From Dehalococcoides mccartyi (GTDB taxonomy: Bacteria; Chloroflexota; Dehalococcoidia; UBA2979), in the NCBI GenBank assembly GCA_945865925.1, contig CAMBFG010000003.1, positions 1 to 64,000 of the forward strand: a stretch of DNA of 64,000 nucleotides, in the 5' to 3' direction. The position numbers were made by a program, and so were the translations under genes. Within the stretch, counting starts at the first letter, position 1; the number at the start of each line of letters is the position of its first letter. Positions 46,647-55,714 of the stretch are shown here, in pieces. The notes under the pieces are model-generated. The model saw nothing but the letters and a program-made list of their open reading frames with translations, did not search any database and was not told the DNA's origin.

Positions 46647-47783
46647 TTGGGGGCCTCTCCGGTCTCCCGGCGACCTCGATTCTCCCGCCTGGTGGCCCTC
46701 GCCGCGTTCGCGTCACTCATCCTCGCGGGGTGTGGCGGCGTCGCGGAGGCAGCCGGATGGTCCGGCCCGGTACGGCTGGCTGACGGCAGCATCCTCGTCC
46801 AGGTGAAACCGGGCGAGGTTCGCGCCGTCGATCCCACCTCGGGCGATGAGCGCTGGCACTTCCCGAACTCGGTGAAGGACGAAAAGTCCTCGAAGCGCGT
46901 CTCCAAGCCCGTGAAGGGCACGTTCTACGCCGCCCCGGTGCTCGACAAGGACCGCATCTACCTCGTCTCTTACGAGGGCCATGTCGCCCGTGTCGACCGC
47001 GGCGAAGGTGGCGCGATCGGCAACCCGTGGACGGCCGAACTCGGCGCGAACGTGGTCGCCACACCGATCTTGAGCGGTGGACGCCTTTACGTCGCCACTG
47101 AGGGCGGCGAGATCGTCGTAGTGGGTACCGAGGATGGCGCCATCGTTTCGCGCTACCGGGCGGGCTCCGGACGCATCTGGGGTGGCGCCGTGGTGTCAGG
47201 CGAAAACCTCATCACTCCGAATCTGGACGAGCGCGCGATCTACGCGATCCGGCTCTCCGATGGCCAGCAGGCCTGGCGCACTGACGATGCCGCATCGGTC
47301 TCCGACGTGACCTCGGCGGGCCCGAATCTGCTCATCGGTGGCATCGACGCCTCACTTCGAGCGATCGACGCCGCTGGCGGCGGGGTCCGCTGGCGCTTCG
47401 AGACCGACGGCTGGGTCGCTGGTGCACCGCTGGTGGCCGGCGACACGATCTACGTCGGGAGCATGGGCGGCAGCGTCTACGCGCTGACCCTTGATGGACA
47501 GCAGCGCCAGAAATACACCCTCGACGCAGAGAAGGCCGAGTTCCGTGCGACGCCAGTGATTGCCAGCGGGCACCTGATCGCGGTCTCACGGAGGGGCGTG
47601 ATCGTTGGCCTGAACCCATCCACGCTCGAACAACAGTGGCGTCAGGAGATCCCCGACGTGCGGATCGACGCGACGCCGCTGGTCGTGGACGGTCAGGTCT
47701 TCCTGATCACGACGAAGCACGCCTTGATCCGTGTGGACGCCGCAACCGGCGCCCACCGGTTGATCAGCGCACCGAGCGAGTAG
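46647..47783 (+). CDS. PQQ-like beta-propeller lipoprotein
   Basis: A 378-aa protein with a twin-Arg-like basic start (VSRRPRFSR), a hydrophobic core and lipobox LILAGC. Repeated propeller blades follow (RLYVATEGGEIVVVGTEDG, TIYVGSMGGSVYALTLDG), as in BamB/PQQ-dehydrogenase-like proteins. A TTG start is proposed. The in-frame ATG at 46569 (MFHVKH) is an artefact of parS. Located between yidD and yidC, 7 bases before yidC, so it may help envelope protein assembly (inference). Confidence 0.75.
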   Translation: MGASPVSRRPRFSRLVALAAFASLILAGCGGVAEAAGWSGPVRLADGSILVQVKPGEVRAVDPTSGDERWHFPNSVKDEKSSKRVSKPVKGTFYAAPVLDKDRIYLVSYEGHVARVDRGEGGAIGNPWTAELGANVVATPILSGGRLYVATEGGEIVVVGTEDGAIVSRYRAGSGRIWGGAVVSGENLITPNLDERAIYAIRLSDGQQAWRTDDAASVSDVTSAGPNLLIGGIDASLRAIDAAGGGVRWRFETDGWVAGAPLVAGDTIYVGSMGGSVYALTLDGQQRQKYTLDAEKAEFRATPVIASGHLIAVSRRGVIVGLNPSTLEQQWRQEIPDVRIDATPLVVDGQVFLITTKHALIRVDAATGAHRLISAPSE

Positions 47784-47790
47784 GACACAG

Positions 47791-48756
47791 ATGCCGATCG
47801 GCTACGTCTGGCAGACCTTCCTCGAAACGCCGCTCATCAACGTGATGGTGGCGCTGACGGGGATCTGCTTCTCCTCGTACGGCCTCGCAATCCTCGTGTT
47901 CACGGTGATCTCTCGAGTGCTGCTCTTCCCGTTCACGCTGAAGATGCTGAACTCGATGAAGGCACTTCAGACAATTCAGCCGCAGATGCAGGAATTGCAG
48001 AAGAAGTACAGCGACCCGAAACGCCGTCAGGAAGAGACCATGCGTCTCTACAAGGAGTCCGGCGTGAACCCGCTGGGCTGCTTGAGCGGCCAGGTCATCC
48101 AGATGCCGCTGTTCATCGCGCTGTATCAGGTGATCCGCGTCACCCTGGGTGGGTCGCCGGAGAGCATCCTCGACCTGTCGGGGCGTCTGTACGACGTGCC
48201 CTTCATCCAGGACCAGATCCCGCTGTCGCGCATCTTCATCGGCATGGACCTCGGCGCGAACGGCGGGATCCCGCTGCTGGTGCTGGTGTTCATCGCGATG
48301 TGGCTGCAGCAGCGCATCTCGTCGGGCCGCACGGCGACCACGACCGTGCAGAGCGACCAGCAGCGTCAGACCGCCCAGATGATGCAGTGGATGATGCCCG
48401 CTGTATTCTCCTGGTTCGTCCTGTTCTCACCGGCCGGTGTGGGCATCTACTGGTTCGCCAGCACCGTCATCGGCATTGCGTTGCAGTGGGCCTTCGTGGG
48501 CCCGGGTGACTTCACATGGGGATCGCTGGTGCCGAACTTCGCGCGTGCGCGCCTCGGCATGACGCCGCTCCCGGTCACTCCTACACGAGTCCGTCCTAGC
48601 CGACCCGCCGCAGATCGCGGCACGTCCGAAACGGGGAACAACGATGCGAGTAGCGGAAACAAGCGGCCGAACGGTCGACGAAGCGGTGGGGAAGGCGCTG
48701 GCCCAACTCGGCCTGCGCCGGGATCAAGTCGAAATCGACGTCGTCACCGAGGGTAA
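47791..48756 (+). CDS. yidC: Membrane protein insertase YidC
   Basis: A 321-aa Oxa1/YidC insertase with five membrane segments. The first is near residue 30, followed by the coiled cytoplasmic loop (SMKALQTIQPQMQELQKKYSDPKRRQEETMRLYKESGVNPLGCL) and the hydrophilic-groove Arg in FTVISRVLLFPFTLK. A basic disordered C-tail (RNRRRHRG) is typical of YidC forms that bind ribosomes. The last 113 bases also encode the start of Jag in another frame. Confidence 0.95.
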   Translation: MPIGYVWQTFLETPLINVMVALTGICFSSYGLAILVFTVISRVLLFPFTLKMLNSMKALQTIQPQMQELQKKYSDPKRRQEETMRLYKESGVNPLGCLSGQVIQMPLFIALYQVIRVTLGGSPESILDLSGRLYDVPFIQDQIPLSRIFIGMDLGANGGIPLLVLVFIAMWLQQRISSGRTATTTVQSDQQRQTAQMMQWMMPAVFSWFVLFSPAGVGIYWFASTVIGIALQWAFVGPGDFTWGSLVPNFARARLGMTPLPVTPTRVRPSRPAADRGTSETGNNDASSGNKRPNGRRSGGEGAGPTRPAPGSSRNRRRHRG

Positions 48757-49930
48757 GGCCGGGCGCTTCGGCTTCGGCTCTGAGGACGCGATCGTCCGCG
48801 TCACCGCCCACGAGTCAGTGCTGACCTCCGGCCCATCGCGCGGCCCGCGGCGCTCTGCCCCCGTCCGTCAGCGTCAGCCCGAGGCCGCGGACGTGCTTCC
48901 GCAGCGCGACGAAGACGATGACGACGACGACGTGGATGACGACGACGATGATGACGAGGCACCGCGCGGGTCTGAGGACGGCGAGGCGCCGGCTGCGGAC
49001 GGGGACGCCCCGCGTCGCCGTCGACGTGGCCGCCGAGGTGGCCGTGGCCGCCGACGTGAGGACGACGCTCCGGCTGCGGACGGCGAGCAGCCAGCGGCGG
49101 TTGCCGCCGCTGCCGTGCCTGCCGAGCCGCGCACCGCTGCTCCCTCCCGCGATGACGATGCACCGCGTGCTGGCATGGCGAGCCGCGACGGTCGTGCCCC
49201 CAGCCGAGGCCCGGCCGGTGGCGGTCGAGGGCGATCGAGCGGTGGTGGTGGTGGCGGACGCAACGACCGTGGCGGCGGTGGCCGAGGTGGCCCGCGCGGT
49301 GGTGGTGGCCGGGACTTCCGCGAACCTCGCGAGCCGCGTGAGGCGCGACCGCAGGGGTTCACGGTGCCGCTGGACGAAGAAGTCCGCGTACCGGATGCGC
49401 CGGACGATCTGCCGATCGCGCCGAACACGACTGCTGAGGACGACCTGGACCTCGCGGGCGGCACGCTGCGCGATGTCCTGAACCTCCTCGGCCTGCAGGG
49501 TACGGAGATCAGCGCGCGTGACCCGGAGACCCCGGGCGACGGCGCTGGCCTGATCGCGCAGGTCTTCGATGTCTTCGGTGAGGACGATGTGGCCTCGGAC
49601 GAACTCGGACTGCTGATCGGGCGACGGGGCGAGACGCTCTACCACCTGCAGTACCTGATGAACACGATCGTGGGTCAGCGCCGCGAGAGCGCGCCGGTCT
49701 TCGGCCTGGACATCGAGGGCTACCGGCGCCGCCGTGAGCAGATGCTGGTGGACATGGCGCGAGAGATCGCCGAAGAGGTGCGCGCCAGCGGTGACGTGAT
49801 CACCCTGGAGCCGATGCCGGCGCACGAGCGTCGGATCATCCACCTCACCCTGGAGACCGAGGGTGGCGTGCGCACCGAGAGCGTGGGCTCCGGTGAGAAC
49901 CGCCAGGTCGAGATCCTGCCCGCCGAATAG
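48644..49930 (+). CDS. jag: Jag/KhpB RNA-binding protein with long disordered linker
   Basis: A 428-aa protein. The Jag-N domain (1-52; VAETSGRTVDEAVGKALAQLG) is followed by a 190-residue low-complexity linker with an Asp run, an [14 protein letters not shown] block and Gly-rich RGG-like stretches. Then come the KH domain with LIGRRGETLYHLQYL and the R3H domain (AHERRIIHLTL). Homologues regulate cell-wall synthesis and bind RNA with KhpA. The ATG lies within yidC, giving a 113-base out-of-frame overlap, with GGGGA upstream. Confidence 0.93.
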   Translation: MRVAETSGRTVDEAVGKALAQLGLRRDQVEIDVVTEGKAGRFGFGSEDAIVRVTAHESVLTSGPSRGPRRSAPVRQRQPEAADVLPQRDEDDDDDDVDDDDDDDEAPRGSEDGEAPAADGDAPRRRRRGRRGGRGRRREDDAPAADGEQPAAVAAAAVPAEPRTAAPSRDDDAPRAGMASRDGRAPSRGPAGGGRGRSSGGGGGGRNDRGGGGRGGPRGGGGRDFREPREPREARPQGFTVPLDEEVRVPDAPDDLPIAPNTTAEDDLDLAGGTLRDVLNLLGLQGTEISARDPETPGDGAGLIAQVFDVFGEDDVASDELGLLIGRRGETLYHLQYLMNTIVGQRRESAPVFGLDIEGYRRRREQMLVDMAREIAEEVRASGDVITLEPMPAHERRIIHLTLETEGGVRTESVGSGENRQVEILPAE

Positions 49931-49970
49931 CACGCACAGTCTGAGGACGAGCGAGGACGGCTGAAGGCAC

Positions 49971-50807
49971 ATGCCTGACGACGCCTCGCCACGTCTCTCC
50001 TTCGCCGATGCCGGCCCGCTGTTGATCGCCGGCCCGCTCACGCTCGACCGTTTCGTCGACGAGACACCCGTGCGGGAGTCGCCGGGTGGCGGCGTGCTGT
50101 TCGCCGCGCGGACAGCCGAGGCGTTTGGTATCCGTCCGCTCGTCCTGACGAAGGTGAACCGCGAGCCGCTGCTGTTCGAGCACGCGCATGTCGATGGCGA
50201 ACGCCGTCTCCGGCTGCAGCACCCGCCGCGCTCTCCGATCGCCGCGCTGGATATCCCCAACGGCTGGCCCGAGCCGCGCACGATCCTGCTCTGTCCGCTG
50301 ATCGCCGGTGACCTAGACGTCCTGTCCTTCCTCGACCGCTGGCCGGGGACGCGGGTGGGGCTGCTGGCACAGGGGATGCAGCGTCGCCGCCTCGATGACG
50401 GTGCCGTGCGGGTCGTCGGTGCGCCGTCACCGGCGCTGCTGAACGCGGCACGCGAGGGGGTGACGATCTTCCTGTCGCAGGAGGAGGTCGCGCGCTGGTC
50501 GCCGGGCGCCCTCGCACGGCTCGCGTCACGGGCGGAGCGCGTCGTGGTCACGGAAGGCACCTCGGGTGCGCGAGCCGTGAACCGCGACGGCAGCGAGTCG
50601 CGGATCGAGCCCGTCGAGGCCCAACCCATCGATACCACGGGCGCGGGAGATGTGTTCGCGGCGGCCTTTATACTCGGGCTGCGAGCGGGGTTGGTGACGG
50701 CGGGCCGCCTGGCTGCGGCTGCGGCCGCCTGCGAGGTCGAGACACTCGGCCCCGCCCCGTTGCCACCGCTCGCGCAGATCGCCGCCCGAGCGGGAGTCGT
50801 CCTGTGA
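49971..50807 (+). CDS. PfkB-family carbohydrate kinase-like protein
   Basis: A 278-aa ribokinase-fold protein. It has the N-terminal GG (ESPGGGVLFAARTAEAFG) and the catalytic C-terminal signature DTTGAGDVFAAAFILGL, in which Asp is the base. It is shorter than typical sugar kinases and the substrate-binding residues are not recognisable. Lies between jag and parA on the same strand. Confidence 0.8.
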   Translation: MPDDASPRLSFADAGPLLIAGPLTLDRFVDETPVRESPGGGVLFAARTAEAFGIRPLVLTKVNREPLLFEHAHVDGERRLRLQHPPRSPIAALDIPNGWPEPRTILLCPLIAGDLDVLSFLDRWPGTRVGLLAQGMQRRRLDDGAVRVVGAPSPALLNAAREGVTIFLSQEEVARWSPGALARLASRAERVVVTEGTSGARAVNRDGSESRIEPVEAQPIDTTGAGDVFAAAFILGLRAGLVTAGRLAAAAAACEVETLGPAPLPPLAQIAARAGVVL

Positions 50808-50850
50808 TCGTCCTCCCGCCCCTCGCACTGCGTACCGCGGACAGCCCTCG

Positions 50851-51693
50851 ATGAGCGTGTGCATCGCTGTGACGAACCAGAAGGGTGGCGTCGGCAAGAC
50901 GACGACCACCGTCTCGCTCGGCGCGTCGCTGGCGGCGCGCGGGCTGCGGGTCCTCATCGTCGACGCCGACCCGCAGGCGAACGCCACGAGCGCCCTCGGC
51001 ATACGCGGTCGCGACGAGGCCGGCCTGTACGCGACGCTGATCGAGGAAGACCCGCTGGAGCGCTCGGTAGAGGCGACCTCGACCCCGAACCTCTGGCTCG
51101 TGCCAACCACGCCGGCGCTCGCGGGCGCCGAGATCGAACTCGTGACGGTGATGGCGCGCGAGTTCCGGATGAAGCGCGCCCTCGAATCCCTCCGCTCGCA
51201 ATACGACATCATCCTGATGGACTGCCCGCCGTCGCTCGGCCTGCTCACGGTGAACGCGCTGGCGGCGGCCGACGAAGTGATCATCCCGGTGCAGGCGGAG
51301 TACTTCGCCCTCGAAGGCCTCGGGCACCTCTCGAAGACCGTCGAGATGATCCGCCGCAACCTCAACCCCCAACTGGCGATCCGCGGGGTGCTGCTGACGA
51401 TGTACGACTCCCGCACGAACCTCGCGCGTGAGGTGGAGCAGGAGGTGCGCACGCACTTCCCGGCGACGTTCCGCACGGTCATCCCTCGGTCAGTGCGGCT
51501 GGCGGAGGCGCCGAGTCACGGCGAACCGATCACGGCGTACGACCCGTCCTCGACAGGTGCGCGTGCGTACGAGGAACTCGCGGACGAACTGATCGGGCGG
51601 CTGCGCGAGCGCGACCTGATCCCGGCCGTCGCGCCGATGCGCCCGCGTGCCGCCGCGGCGACACCGCCCTCGGAGGTCACACATGGCGCGTAA
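50851..51693 (+). CDS. parA: Chromosome partitioning ATPase ParA (Soj)
   Basis: A 280-aa deviant Walker ATPase with KGGVGKTTTT, the Walker A' region DADPQANATSALG and the Walker B IILMDCPPSLGLLTVNAL. It works with ParB and parS in origin segregation. The last 11 bases overlap parB. Confidence 0.96.
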   Translation: MSVCIAVTNQKGGVGKTTTTVSLGASLAARGLRVLIVDADPQANATSALGIRGRDEAGLYATLIEEDPLERSVEATSTPNLWLVPTTPALAGAEIELVTVMAREFRMKRALESLRSQYDIILMDCPPSLGLLTVNALAAADEVIIPVQAEYFALEGLGHLSKTVEMIRRNLNPQLAIRGVLLTMYDSRTNLAREVEQEVRTHFPATFRTVIPRSVRLAEAPSHGEPITAYDPSSTGARAYEELADELIGRLRERDLIPAVAPMRPRAAAATPPSEVTHGA

Positions 51694-52600
51694 AGGTGGC
51701 CTGGGCCGTGGACTCGCAGCGCTGATCCCGGACGGCGCACCCGGCGATCCGGAGACGGCACCGCGCGACGAGCGCGTGCCCGCGACCGACGTCGCGATCG
51801 AGGATGTGGTCCCGAACCCGCAGCAGCCGCGTACGTTCATCGATCCCGTGCGGCTCGCGGAACTCGCCGAGTCGATCAAGTTGTACGGCATCATCCAGCC
51901 GCTGCTGGTCACACAGGAACGCGGCCAGGACGGCCAGGTCGTCTACCAACTGATCGCTGGTGAGCGCCGTCTGCGCGCCGCGAAGGCGGCCGGCCTCGAG
52001 CGTGTGCCGGTCACGATCCGGCAGACGACCCCGCAGGAACTCCTCGAAATCGCCATCGTCGAGAACGTCCAGCGCGCCGACCTCAATCCGTTGGAGGAGG
52101 CGGTCGCGTACCAGCGGCTGATCGAGGAGTTCCATCTCACACAGGCGCAGGTCGCGGAGCGGGTCAGCAAGTCTCGCGTCGCCATCGCGAACACGCTGCG
52201 GCTGATGGACCTGCCGGTGGAGGTGCGCGCCTCGATCACGGGTGGCGATATCTCCGAGGGGCACGGGCGGGCGCTGCTCGGGCTCGCGTCGCAGGCGGAC
52301 CGCCTGACCGCATGCGAACGGGTGGTCGCCGAGGGCTTGAACGTGCGCCAGACCGAGCGCATGGTGCGCGAGTGGGGTGGCACCGAGGCGAAGCCCTCGA
52401 AGCCGCGCCAGCCGAAGCCGGACGTACGCGGCCCGGCCGCGGTCACCCAGGGATTCGAGGAGGCGGTGCAGCGCTCCCTCGGCACGAAGGTGACGCTGAA
52501 GCGGAGCCAGACGGGGCGCGGGGCCCTCACGATTCACTTCTACAGCGACGAGGAGCTCACGGGAGTCCTCGAACGGATCCTTGGAAAGGACGCGCTATGA
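51683..52600 (+). CDS. parB: Chromosome partitioning protein ParB
   Basis: A 305-aa CTP-dependent DNA clamp. It starts MARKGGLGRGLAALIP and shows the CTP-binding box IAGERRLRAAK, motif ENVQRADLNPLEEA, the helix-turn-helix LTQAQVAERVSKSRVAIANTLRLM and a C-terminal dimer domain. GGAGG lies 7 bases upstream of the ATG. Its binding site parS is at 46570. Confidence 0.96.
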   Translation: MARKGGLGRGLAALIPDGAPGDPETAPRDERVPATDVAIEDVVPNPQQPRTFIDPVRLAELAESIKLYGIIQPLLVTQERGQDGQVVYQLIAGERRLRAAKAAGLERVPVTIRQTTPQELLEIAIVENVQRADLNPLEEAVAYQRLIEEFHLTQAQVAERVSKSRVAIANTLRLMDLPVEVRASITGGDISEGHGRALLGLASQADRLTACERVVAEGLNVRQTERMVREWGGTEAKPSKPRQPKPDVRGPAAVTQGFEEAVQRSLGTKVTLKRSQTGRGALTIHFYSDEELTGVLERILGKDAL

Positions 52601-53052
52601 GCATCGCCGACCGTCTGAAAGAACTGGGCATCGACCTCCCGCTGGTCTCGCCCGTCGCGATCTACAAGCCGGCGGTGCGCACGGGGAACCTCGTGTTCGT
52701 CTCCGGCCAACTGCCGATGAAGGACGGCGCCCTCGTGGCGACGGGTCGCCTCGGCGCGGGCGTGAGCATCGAGGACGGCAAGGCAGCGGCCCGCCAGTGC
52801 GCGATCAACGCGCTCGCGGCGGCGCAACACCTGCTGGGCACCCTCGAGGGGGCGCGCGTGATCCGCACGGTCGGCTACGTGGCGAGCGCGCCCGAGTTCG
52901 TCGACCAGCCGCAGGTCGTGAACGGCGCTTCCGAGTTGCTCAAGGATGTCTTCGGCGACGACGCTGGCGTTGGCTCGCGCACCTCGATCGGCCTCGTCTC
53001 GCTGCCGTTGAACGCGCCGGTCGAGGTGGAACTGCTGCTGGAGGTGAAGTAG
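52597..53052 (+). CDS. RidA/YjgF-family protein
   Basis: A 151-aa member of the YjgF/RidA superfamily (YKPAVRTGNLVFVSGQLPMKDG, then SVPLNAPVEVELLLEV-like LVSLPLNAPVEVELLLEVK). Canonical RidA hydrolyses reactive enamine/imine intermediates using an Arg; the motif here ends NAPVEVE, so this is probably a non-canonical subgroup. The ATG overlaps the parB stop (ATGA), so it is co-translated with parB. Confidence 0.82.
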   Translation: MSIADRLKELGIDLPLVSPVAIYKPAVRTGNLVFVSGQLPMKDGALVATGRLGAGVSIEDGKAAARQCAINALAAAQHLLGTLEGARVIRTVGYVASAPEFVDQPQVVNGASELLKDVFGDDAGVGSRTSIGLVSLPLNAPVEVELLLEVK

Positions 53053-53535
53053 ATGGCGCGCATCGACTTCGTGACCGGTGCTCCGGAGAAGTACGCCCAC
53101 CTGGTCGAGTCGCTGGCGACCGTGTCCGAGCGGCTGCGCGGCGTGACCTCGAATGTCCGCGCAGCCGCGTGGACGTCCGCGCCACGCGAGGGCGGCGAGT
53201 GGACGGCACAGCACACACTGGCGCACATGGCGCTGTATGCGCAGAAGAACGGTGTCTTCATCTACCAGATGGTGATGATGACCGAGCCCGCCCGCCTCGC
53301 GTTCGGCGAGGACGCCGAGACAGCGGCCCTCGAAGCCCGCTCCCCGGGCGACCTGATCGCTATCGTGGAGTCCGAGTTGGGCAAGACGGTCGGACTGCTC
53401 TCCGGCACGCCGGACGCGGCCTGGGGCCACCCCGGCAGCATCCGCGGCGCACGGCGGTCGCTGCGTCAGCAGGTGCAGTCGCACGCGGAGCACCTGCAGG
53501 GGCATGTGGATCAGATCGCGGACGCGCTGGGGTAG
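53053..53535 (+). CDS. DinB-like four-helix protein
   Basis: A 160-aa DinB/YfiT-like bundle with possible metal-binding His residues (GEWTAQHTLAHMALYAQ and HAEHLQGHVDQI). The start directly abuts the ridA-like stop codon. Relatives are metal-dependent thiol transferases or uncharacterised. It ends the parAB transcript and converges with the next gene. Confidence 0.75.
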   Translation: MARIDFVTGAPEKYAHLVESLATVSERLRGVTSNVRAAAWTSAPREGGEWTAQHTLAHMALYAQKNGVFIYQMVMMTEPARLAFGEDAETAALEARSPGDLIAIVESELGKTVGLLSGTPDAAWGHPGSIRGARRSLRQQVQSHAEHLQGHVDQIADALG

Positions 53536-53547
53536 AGGGCGCTCCGG

Positions 53548-54795
53548 CTACCGCGCCGTCGAGATGAGCGGGCCGGTATCGACGGCCTCGAAGGCGCTGC
53601 CCGGGACCTGCTTCAGTTGGTTGAGATCCGCATCGTCCCAACCCGGGTCGGTCGCGCCGCTGATGTACCAGTTCGACCCGTTGTCAGCGAGCAGCATCCC
53701 GTACCGCTTCAGCGCCGTGAGCACGACGAGCGCCTGCCCTCGATACCCCGCGAGGTCGAAGTCCGCCTTGAGGCGAAGGCGGAGCCCCATCGGCGGCGCG
53801 GACGCATCGGTGATGCTGCTCGCGAAGTGCGTCGCGGGGTGGATATACGCGCGCTGGGTGCGGCTGACGGTGAAGCGCAGCGCATGGTTGATCGCCCCGG
53901 CGCGCACCTCGTCCACACGGACGAGGCCAGGCAGGATCGGCAGTCCGGCGGCGTCGGCGGATGTCCACCCGTCCGGTCGCAGCGCGTTCGACCGCAGGTC
54001 GAAGATCGCGCCTGAGCCGGCACTCCACGAGGCGCCGCTGCGACGCAGGTCGAACAACTCGTACAGTCGGCACTCTCCCTCGCGGACGATGAGCGCATGC
54101 CGGTCCGACCCGGCCTCAATCCGCACGCCTGAGGGGATGGGGTAGGGCCCGACGTCGCTCTCGTCGGCATAGTCGAAGGTCACCGGGACGCTCGGCTCGC
54201 CGGCGGGGACGATCACGTAGGGGATGCCGTAGTCCGGGTTCTCGCCGAAGTCCGCGTGCAGGAAGCGGTTGCCACCGCTCGCCATGATGTGGCCAACGTA
54301 GCGATCGGAGAGCGGATGCCGTGGCGCGCTCGAGATGTCGGCTGCCCACGGGTTGTCGTCCGGGAACAGCGGACACGAGCCGATCGAGCGCGTCCCGGCC
54401 GATCCTCCGCCGGGAGCCGAGGCGGCTCGGCAGACCAACAGCAGCGGGGTCGACGGCAGCACCCCGCCCGGGAACCGCGAGACGAACGACTCGTTGACGA
54501 ACGTCGGGGCGCCTCGCAGGTATCCGACGAGAAAGCCTCCGCTCGATAGCCAGGCAGCGGTCGCGGTGCAACCTCGACCGTCGGCGACGGCGAAGAGTTG
54601 CGTGGGGGTGCCGCCGCTCCACTGGACGAGCGCGACGCCACCGCCAGCGGGCAGGCTCCCGGAGATCTGGCCAGCCTCGGGCGCCACCTGTGCCTGCAGC
54701 GGCTGGTCGGATGTGAGGAAGAGCGCCATGCTGAGCAGCAGCGGCCAGGCACCCCACAGCCGCGCCTTCGATCCCACTGGCCACACTCCTGCCAT
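53548..54795 (-). CDS. Secreted protein with GAPxFVN motif
   Basis: A 415-aa exported protein. It has a signal segment (LWGAWPLLLSMALFL), then a domain with RGAPTFVNESFVSRFPGG (about 85-110) and an extracellular domain from about 130 (CPLFPDDNPWAADISSAPRH, RYVGHIMASGG, WYISGATDPGWDDADLNQLKQ). The latter resembles large hypothetical secreted proteins with no assigned activity. ATG 54795 is used; the ORF-track extension of 74 codons is noncoding. Confidence 0.7.
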   Translation of the reverse strand: MAGVWPVGSKARLWGAWPLLLSMALFLTSDQPLQAQVAPEAGQISGSLPAGGGVALVQWSGGTPTQLFAVADGRGCTATAAWLSSGGFLVGYLRGAPTFVNESFVSRFPGGVLPSTPLLLVCRAASAPGGGSAGTRSIGSCPLFPDDNPWAADISSAPRHPLSDRYVGHIMASGGNRFLHADFGENPDYGIPYVIVPAGEPSVPVTFDYADESDVGPYPIPSGVRIEAGSDRHALIVREGECRLYELFDLRRSGASWSAGSGAIFDLRSNALRPDGWTSADAAGLPILPGLVRVDEVRAGAINHALRFTVSRTQRAYIHPATHFASSITDASAPPMGLRLRLKADFDLAGYRGQALVVLTALKRYGMLLADNGSNWYISGATDPGWDDADLNQLKQVPGSAFEAVDTGPLISTAR

Positions 54796-54854
54796 CGCTC
54801 CATCTGACGGTAGAACGACAGGCGAGGCAGTGCGTGACGCGAAGGCGTCGAAGG

Positions 54855-55553
54855 CTAGCGGGGTTGCGGGACGGCCGGCGCGCCGAAGATCTCGATGAAC
54901 CGATAGCCGACGTTGCGGACGGTATCGATGTACTGCTCGCGGTTCTCGATCTTGGCGCGGATGCGACGGATGTGGACGTCCACGGTGCGCGAGCCACCGT
55001 AGTAGTCGTAGCCCCACACCTGGTTCAGCAGCACCTCGCGGGTGAACGGCTTGCCGGGGTTCGAGGCGAGGAAGCGGAGGAGTTCGTACTCCTTGTAGGT
55101 CAGGTCGACGACCTCGGTGTCCACGGTGACCTTGTAGCGCTCGAGGTCGATGACGAGGGCGCCGTGGCGGATCATCGAGCCGTCGGTCGCGCCGGTGCGC
55201 TGCCAGATCAGCCTCGACAGGCGCAGGCGGAGTTCGACGTCATCGACCGGTGACAGGACGAAGTCGTCGACCTGCGTGCCGGGACCAATGAGGGCGAGTT
55301 GGCTCGGCGTGGCGATCGCCAGGACGGCGGTGCTCTCCGCGAGCGCCTCGTCACGCAGGAGCGCAGCGACACCCCCCGCAGTGAGGCCGATCGAGAGGTC
55401 GAGCACGACGACGGCGGGCCGCCAGTCGCGCACGGCGACGAGGGCGCCTTCGGCAGATGGCTCGGCGCGCACGACGCGACCGTCTGGCCGCGCCGCAGCC
55501 TCTACCGAGCGCAGATGCTCGCCGTCACGTGTGAGCACGAGGATCCGCTGCAT
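54855..55553 (-). CDS. glnR: GlnR-like atypical OmpR-family regulator
   Basis: A 232-aa regulator. The receiver-like domain (1-120) keeps VVVLDLS but lacks the N-terminal acidic pair and the late Lys, so it is probably not phosphorylated. The winged helix is VVDLTYKEYELLRFLASNPGKPFTREVLLNQVWGYDYYGGSRTVDVHIRRIRAKIE. The whole pattern matches actinobacterial GlnR, the nitrogen regulator. It neighbours two glutamine synthetase genes. A leaderless promoter and GlnR-type boxes lie upstream, suggesting autoregulation. Confidence 0.85.
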   Translation of the reverse strand: MQRILVLTRDGEHLRSVEAAARPDGRVVRAEPSAEGALVAVRDWRPAVVVLDLSIGLTAGGVAALLRDEALAESTAVLAIATPSQLALIGPGTQVDDFVLSPVDDVELRLRLSRLIWQRTGATDGSMIRHGALVIDLERYKVTVDTEVVDLTYKEYELLRFLASNPGKPFTREVLLNQVWGYDYYGGSRTVDVHIRRIRAKIENREQYIDTVRNVGYRFIEIFGAPAVPQPR

Positions 55554-55560
55554 GGGCGGA

Positions 55561-55592
55561 AGTGTATGGGCGCGGTGTTTCGGATACGAGTC
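55561..55592 (-). promoter_or_regulatory. Promoter and GlnR-type box of glnR
   Basis: On the minus strand GACTC-n6-GAAAC (55592..55577) lies 10 bases before TACACT (55566..55561), which is 7 bases from the ATG. The layout is nearly identical to that upstream of glnA2. Confidence 0.55.
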
Positions 55593-55650
55593 CGCAGTGC
55601 GGGGGACGTATCGCCGTCACATCGGAGTGTCGCTCTGGGGGAGAAGGGTC

Positions 55651-55697
55651 GCGACCGGAGGTGGTCTCGGGAGGGGGTCGGGACCACCTCCGGTCGC
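55651..55697. repeat. Perfect 16-bp inverted repeat
   Basis: GCGACCGGAGGTGGTC and its exact complement are separated by a 15-base loop, between the winged-helix gene and glnR (both minus strand). Without a T-tract it could be a Rho-aided terminator or an RNA hairpin separating the two genes. Confidence 0.6.
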
Positions 55698-55714
55698 GGG
55701 CTGTAGGCGCTCGG

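Noticed and set aside
45634-53535. Complete oriC locus with dnaA-dnaN
   Set aside because: The gene order is origin-like, but neither dnaA, dnaN, gidB nor mnmG is found in the window.
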